From Boswellia sacra (Eukaryota; Streptophyta; Magnoliopsida; Sapindales; Burseraceae): 64,000 nucleotides of DNA. Positions 58,414 through 64,000 of the stretch are shown here, in pieces. A model generated the notes under the pieces. That model was not told the DNA's origin and did no database searches. It saw only the letters and a list, made by a program, of their open reading frames with translations. Positions within the stretch are counted from its first letter, which is position 1; each line of letters begins with the position of its first letter. Where the stretch lies: contig SNVD02004565.1 of assembly GCA_013180625.2 (NCBI GenBank), positions 868,001 through 932,000 on the forward strand, given 5' to 3'. The position numbers and the translations under genes were made by a program.

Positions 58414-59625
58414 ATGAAAATTAATATTTCTTCCAGCTGCAGGTCCAGGATGATGCTCTGGTTCTCTTCTGTTCTTCTTTTTTCTTTGTTCCTCTCAACT
58501 TCTGCTCAGTCTTGCACGAACTATACTTTCTCCAACCAAATTAATTACCGTGCATGCAATGATCTTCATGCTCTCAACTCCTATCTTCATTGGAACTACG
58601 ATGAGGCCAGTAGGACCGTTGAAATCGCCTACCGCCACGCAGGCATCGATCCATCGTCAAGATGGATTGCATGGGCTGTAAATCCAACTGGGACAGGAAT
58701 GCTAGGCTCGCAGGCTCTCGTAGCCTACCAGAACTCCGAGGGAATTTTGCGTGCATATACGTCTCCAGTGACGAGTTACGGTACAAATTTGCAAGAGGGT
58801 CCTTTAAGCTTTCAAGTGCCGAAGATTGCCGCAGAGTTTACAAATAACGAGATGATCATATACGCGACCATAGTGCTTCCAACGAACACGACAACTGTGA
58901 ACCATCTATGGCAGGAAGGTCCAGTGAATGAAGATGGTACTCCTGGAATGCATAGTTTAAGCGGTGATAACGTGAAATCAACAGGAACCGTCGATCTTCT
59001 ATCCGGGAAAGTTGTGGCGACCAAAGGGGGTGGAGGGAGGTGCAGTGTTTTGTTCAAGAAGGTTCATGGAGGACTAAACATGGTTAGTTGGGGAATTCTG
59101 ATGCCAATGGGAGCCATGACTGCGAGATACATGAAGCAGTTCAAATCAGCAGATCCAGCATGGTTTTACGCTCATATAATATGCCAGTCCTTGGCGTATA
59201 CTTTTGGTATTGTTGGAGCAGGGACGGGGCTTTATCTTGGAAGCAAATCTCATGGCATTCAATTTCATGCTCACAGGAATATCGGCATAACACTTCTAGT
59301 TCTCGGCTTCCTTCAGGTACTTGCGTTGAAATTGAGGCCGAATAAAGATCACAAATACAGATCATATTGGAACTTGTACCACCACGGCGTTGGATACGTT
59401 GTCATTGCATTGAGCATTATAAATATATTCTTTGGCTTCAGCATTTTGCATGTTGGAAAGACGTGGAAGCTACCATACACCGTAATTTTGATTGTTTTGG
59501 GCTCATTGTCAGCAGTCATGGAGGCTTTTACCTGGTACACCTGGTACGTCAAGATCAAGATCAGAAGGTCTAGGGCCACTGCTAGTGCTAGTGCTAGTGC
59601 TACTGCTGAAACCGAACAAGTGTAG
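58414..59625 (+). CDS. DOMON-cytochrome b561 protein, intronless (copy d3, intact)
   Basis: 403 aa, single exon, the only complete d copy. Signal peptide about 1-32 (MKINISSSCRSRMMLWFSSV... ending STSAQ). DOMON domain about 45-195 with Met96 (GTGMLGS) and His180 (GMHSLSG), the AIR12-type heme b ligands. b561 core about 215-380 with His218 (VHGG), His254 (YAHI), His285/287 (HAHRN) and His323/324 (YHH). The tail is basic then Ala/Ser/Thr-rich and slightly different from d1/d2 (TAETEQV). It lacks both introns present in copies b and c. Expected role: plasma-membrane electron transfer between cytosolic ascorbate and apoplastic acceptors, from family knowledge. It is convergent with MO25 copy C, the order remembered for At5g47530-At5g47540. 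Confidence 0.94.
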   Translation: MKINISSSCRSRMMLWFSSVLLFSLFLSTSAQSCTNYTFSNQINYRACNDLHALNSYLHWNYDEASRTVEIAYRHAGIDPSSRWIAWAVNPTGTGMLGSQALVAYQNSEGILRAYTSPVTSYGTNLQEGPLSFQVPKIAAEFTNNEMIIYATIVLPTNTTTVNHLWQEGPVNEDGTPGMHSLSGDNVKSTGTVDLLSGKVVATKGGGGRCSVLFKKVHGGLNMVSWGILMPMGAMTARYMKQFKSADPAWFYAHIICQSLAYTFGIVGAGTGLYLGSKSHGIQFHAHRNIGITLLVLGFLQVLALKLRPNKDHKYRSYWNLYHHGVGYVVIALSIINIFFGFSILHVGKTWKLPYTVILIVLGSLSAVMEAFTWYTWYVKIKIRRSRATASASASATAETEQV

Positions 59626-60664
59626 TTGAAACGGATCAGAGGCTTTAATTCTTGTATTTAATTATTGGGTAGTTTTGGGTTTCTTTACTTTATTCTATAA
59701 CTAATTTTTCTTGTTTTATTAGCTGATCAGTTACTTTTTCAAGATAGATTGAGAGCCCAACTGCATGCAACATTATTTAGGGATGTGATATAAATTTCTG
59801 CAAATCCCTGACAATAAGCCAAATTTGATTAAAACCCGCAGCAACCACACAATTAAAAAATATAAACTTTATTATAGACACTGTGCAACACAACACTCTG
59901 GATATAAAGAATCCTCTCTTCCAAATGTAAAGGGAGAGTACTGCAATGCTACTTACCAAGGCAATTAATAACAGAAATCATATAGTGTAAACTGTAGTAC
60001 TAACTTACAACTTAAATTCAACAAAAAGTCTACAAAGTCTATAACACAGTAGGATTTTGCCACTTAACTATCACATTAGATTATAGATTTTCGGTTGTAA
60101 GTATAGTATTACTATAGTATAAAAGTCGGAGTGAACATCAGGAAGAAAGGAGGAATTTTGAACATCCCAGTTAAGAAACTTAGGGAAGTTTGACCTCGAA
60201 ACAGAAATGACATGACCATCAAGTATAATCCCGCTAGCCTTCATTTCCGAAAGACAAGTAGTTTTATTCTTCCACAAGGCATCAAAAGACTAGAAATTAA
60301 TACCAAGTCAACCATAATGGGTTTCGGCAAATAAATCTTTATAGGCTCAAAATATATATTTCACAATTATATAGGCAAGCAATTAAATATATATCGAAAA
60401 TTAACTTAAAAAAAAGCATCCTCTGGAACTTTAGTATGGAATAATGAAATGCAATTGATCAGAACATATAGCACAGAGAATTCCATACTAGATGGGATGG
60501 AGGCTAAGTTAATTTACAAAGAAAAGATTCAACTGGTTCTTTCTTACGCGTTCCTAATTAACAAATGGATAAGAAATTAGACTGGAGAATCGAAACTAGT
60601 TGCTTTGAGAGCATTAAAATATACACTTTAGTTATTGTACAATTATTAAATGCGCAAATAAAAA
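59626..60664. other. 3' flank of d3
   Basis: Collinear with the d1 and d2 flanks but more diverged, especially around the small MITE (about 59990-60120). No gene. Confidence 0.6.
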
Positions 60665-63600
60665 TCAACTTGGATTCTCACAATCATCCGAATTATGATC
60701 GGTGCTTGGACGGTCACTTATTAGCACCAAATTAGCAATCTCTCCCACAACAAAAGATTTGTCTGCTTCGAATTGTTCATTCACTGTGACAGAGCAGCAA
60801 TTCCAAGGATAAGAATTTGAAGTTGGTATTATCATTTTTATAAGCATATTAACGCATTTTACCTTTATCAGTATTAAAGTTGTTAAAGAATCGGAGAAGC
60901 TTGCTTCTGTTTGTGATCAGGACGCCAATGATGTCAGGAGGTTTGTTTTGATTTGCAACAAACAGCTATCAAGAATCAAATAAAAGAAATGAAAATTTCA
61001 ATAGATGAACAATTTTCTGCATATAGATATATAAATTATATATTCTAGACTGCATATACCTTGAATACATGAAAGCTTTCAAACTGTATATTTTTGTTTG
61101 AATCCTGCAAATAGGCAAACGACATGATATAATTAAATGGAAATGCATGTATATGATAATAAACAAACACAAATTGCATGTATATATAGGTTATCGAGAG
61201 AGGGAGTAATTAAGTACCCTTAGAAGATTCATCATGATCCTCATGTTAGCTAATGAGCTCACATATCGTACCATGACTGGAGCATTTGTACGATCTAGTA
61301 ACATATCTCCTAGCAGCTGCCACATACGGAAGAGTATTAATGCAAGTTAAATGAAATGCTACCGCGATTATTTTTTCTTTAATTTATTAATATTATTTAC
61401 CAAATGTGAGGGGGTCAGGCTGCAAGACTTGAGAAGATTACCTTTATTATTAATAAAAACAGATTTGAAAAACTTATGCTGATACGAAGCAACAAATGAA
61501 AGTCTGTATCTGCTGAAGCTATGTATCTTGTTAATTTGAAACAAAAAGAGAACAGTGCAGGATAAGCAATGTAAATCATCTTCTACATTAAAAACATATA
61601 TAAATAAACCGATTAGAACACCTAAATAATTGTTGGAATTGACATGGTGATGCAGCAACCAAGACTTTAAAAGTTAATATTTATTTGCTTCGAAAAGAAT
61701 GTTAATGACGTGTTTACCTTGACAGCATGCCGTTTGGTGATATAACAAGGAGATTGCAACAATTGTGAATTGTATTCTTGGAAAAACTGGAACAAAAAGA
61801 CAAACAAATAAACTCCAGACAATGACTAGGAAACAATTTGAAACATAATAATTTAAATAAGGAAAAACAATAATGGAGTCATCTAAAAACTAAAAGTTCT
61901 TAATGTTCAATGAAATCCAATTTTTAACTCTAAGTTTCCTATCTTCAACTCTGTTAAAAAAGAAAGTGGAAAGGTGGAAACAAAGATACCAGCTACATTG
62001 AAATTGTCATATGGATATTCTTGACTTACGCGATACATTCATTCTCTAAATTATTTTGCTAAAAGTAGATTTCATCAAAAAAAAAAAAAAAGGGAAAAAA
62101 GGAAAAAGCTTACAGGTGTGAAACTCGAGAGAGCAGAACTATTCTAACACAATTAATATGCATTATATTCATAAATCATAATGGATTGAAATATTGATAA
62201 ACGCTAAAGAACTTTGAAATAGCTGGTATGCTAACACTGACAGAAGATATGCCGTTTGAAATCCAGCTGGTTTTAAGCTAGCTCTAAATCGAGGACATTG
62301 TCTTGCTTTTTCTCAACTTCTTTTTTTGGTACATTACAACGACAAAATATATTTTTGCAACTTTAGACATGCTCGAAATAGTATAATTACCATTTATCTC
62401 AAAGAAAATGTCCAATTATACATTCCAGCGTAAATGTCCCTTTTGCTTTCAGGTTCAGTTACCATCACATGTAAGCAAGATAACAGTAAACGAGGATATA
62501 ATTCAATCCAATGCTTACCCAATCATAATTTGCTGAAAGAAACTCAGATACAGTAGTTTTATGCCTTGTCAAAAGCTCCTGTGTAGATGTTCACTGAGTG
62601 TCAGAAATTCATGTTTATAATACTTGTAGCATAATACAGAAGACAGAAACAAAAGTTAAGCACAACATAAGATATACATATGCATGCCTCGGAAAATACA
62701 TTTGTTCTTTTGCCAGGATATAATCCAATTAGTACTAGCAGACAAAAACAATAGTAGAGGCTATTTTCAAGACTTTCAACTTAGTAAAAATTAGTATCAT
62801 ATTGAAAACATCAGTTGGGGACACTCAACTTTAAAAGTTGCTTGAACATCTGAAGCTACATCAAAATTTGGAATCTGTAGGTAATTGAAGAACTTCCTCA
62901 TATTCTGTGATTCCAACACATACCTGTCAAATCAACCTAAGTAATTAAAAACGATATTCCACAATTATTTACCAAATTTCTTATTTGACAAAATGTATTA
63001 AATATTTGCAGATATTTGTTACTGTACTTACTCGTATTAACTTCTTATTATATGTAAGAACTGACATTTTTATCTATGTATGTTTAGTAATTTCTACAAC
63101 CAAGAATTATTTCTCAACATCATATACAAAAATCTAAATCCCAGTCACTGACTGAGGACATGATTGGTGAAAATTTCAGTTAAAAAATATTAACTTTAGC
63201 AACTCAAAACATTTTACCACTAAATCAAACCATCTGCTTACTTTGCGACACTTTGATGACGAATGCACTCTCTTGCAATTGTGCCGTAAGTCAGAGCAAT
63301 GTCACCGTCTTCATAACTGAACAATCCAACTATAATTAGCCTTCTCAAAATTATGCATAAGATGAATAATATGCCACAATTTATTGACGACAATTAACGT
63401 GAAATAACTCACCCCAGTATCAAAGTATCCATAAGATCTAAGTTCTGCTCCAAATACTTGCAGGCAATCAACTTTGAATTAACCCTTTGCCTCTGCAAAT
63501 TTGCGACCACATGAGTGGCATCCCGTCGGGCCTGCAAGAGAAAGTCAATGTTCATCATTGACATCAAATGACAAGAACATCACAAAATTATATAGTCAAG

Positions 63601-63778
63601 TTGCTTTAACACTTACACCCAAGTCTAATTTTGGAAGACAAACAATGAGACAACGCAATGTGTCCTCAGTGAAGAATTCCCGGGTCAACTGTTCACAAGC
63701 ATCTGCATTTGGCTCTGATTGATCTCGGCCAAAAAGCACCATCCTCATCTCCAAAATTAATTTGCTCAGCTCACATTT
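60665..63778 (-). CDS. MO25/CAB39-like scaffold protein (copy C), exon 2 to stop
   Basis: Ten exons join in frame: 63617-63778, 63413-63531, 63242-63316, 62830-62923, 62519-62578, 61718-61786, 61218-61316, 61060-61104, 60863-60965, 60665-60783 (945 nt, 314 aa). Landmarks in order: [173 protein letters not shown]. These are the helical repeats of Mo25. MO25 is a scaffold that activates STE20-type kinases (STRAD/LKB1 in animals; linked to MAP4K and NDR-type kinases in plants). About 45 N-terminal residues (exon 1) lie past the right edge. No frame break seen, so this is probably the working copy. Confidence 0.92.
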
Positions 63779-64000
63779 CTACAGCGAATTTGCAATTCAT
63801 TAACTCAGACAAAGTAGTTTGTATTCAACCGCCAATTGCATGTAATATAATGCAAACCAAGTGATTGCAAATTTGCAGCAATTAATATAAATGGAGCTTC
63901 ACAAACGGATGCTGCATGTACCTAAACAAATTTAACAAAACTCTTCTCCTTTCATGTATTCATAAGAATCTGATCAACCACGATATATGATTGAATACCA
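63779..64000. other. MO25 copy C intron 1 (partial)
   Basis: AT-rich DNA upstream of MO25 exon 2 on the minus strand. The exon 1 sequence is not found here, so the intron continues beyond the window. Confidence 0.6.

Larger units (their letters stand above)
57882..64000. repeat. Tandem segmental duplication, unit 3 (continues past window)
   Basis: Starts about 530 bp upstream of d3 and carries d3 plus MO25 copy C. Its left end lacks the copy c tail and most of the upstream DNA found in units 1 and 2. It keeps exon 2 of MO25 and runs on past the junction point used in unit 1, so it is the unit that retains the original MO25 5' side. Confidence 0.9.

Overview
The window is nuclear DNA of a eudicot plant. 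It is AT-rich, its genes have GT-AG introns, and it carries plant-specific genes (MAX2, DOMON/cytochrome b561 redox proteins, a Raf-like MAPKKK, a LOG-type cytokinin enzyme) together with plant CACTA, Mutator-like and LTR-type elements. I do not assign a species. From memory, MAX2 beside a Raf-like kinase resembles Arabidopsis At2g42620-At2g42640, and a DOMON/b561 gene beside a Mo25 gene resembles At5g47530-At5g47540 and At4g17270-At4g17280. That points to conserved microsynteny, not checked here.

Left part (1-20.9 kb): a decayed Mutator-like transposase (minus strand); the last three coding exons of a Raf-like MAPKKK (+); intronless MAX2 (-); tRNA-Leu(CAG); a putative 1.6 kb solo LTR sitting in a GA microsatellite and containing a 469-bp almost perfect palindrome; an intronless DOMON/b561 gene (-); a 0.9 kb Mutator-like foldback element; a six-exon NAT9-type acetyltransferase gene (+); and a DOMON-only AIR12-like gene (-). 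A long gene-poor stretch follows, with one small MITE and one 441-bp solo LTR that has a perfect 5-bp target duplication.

Right part (20.9-64 kb): a tandem cluster of DOMON/b561 genes. Two are three-exon genes (copies b and c). After them a block made of an intronless DOMON/b561 gene (d) plus a convergent MO25/CAB39-like gene is present three times. Unit 1 is 26192-49996, unit 2 is 49997-57881, unit 3 is 57882 to beyond the right edge. The junctions are visible: MO25 copy A runs straight into the 3' end of gene c, and MO25 copy B runs into the d-gene upstream region. d1 and d2 each carry a one-base deletion and only d3 is open throughout. MO25 copies A and B are truncated; copy C looks intact but its first exon lies off the window.

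Unit 1 is interrupted inside a MO25 exon by a ~16.2 kb CACTA element (31275-47466). Its 5' CACTA terminus is intact. Its 3' terminus is lost together with about 240 bp of flanking host DNA. It carries a six-exon TNP2-type transposase, an eight-exon Transposase_24-type second gene and, between them, an unidentified basic 180-aa ORF and an intronless, almost full-length LOG gene. A transposon carrying a cytokinin-activation gene is the most unusual content of the window. Every broken frame in this region (d1, d2, LOG, transposase, second CACTA gene) is explained by a single missing base, so decay and assembly error must be separated before calling them dead.
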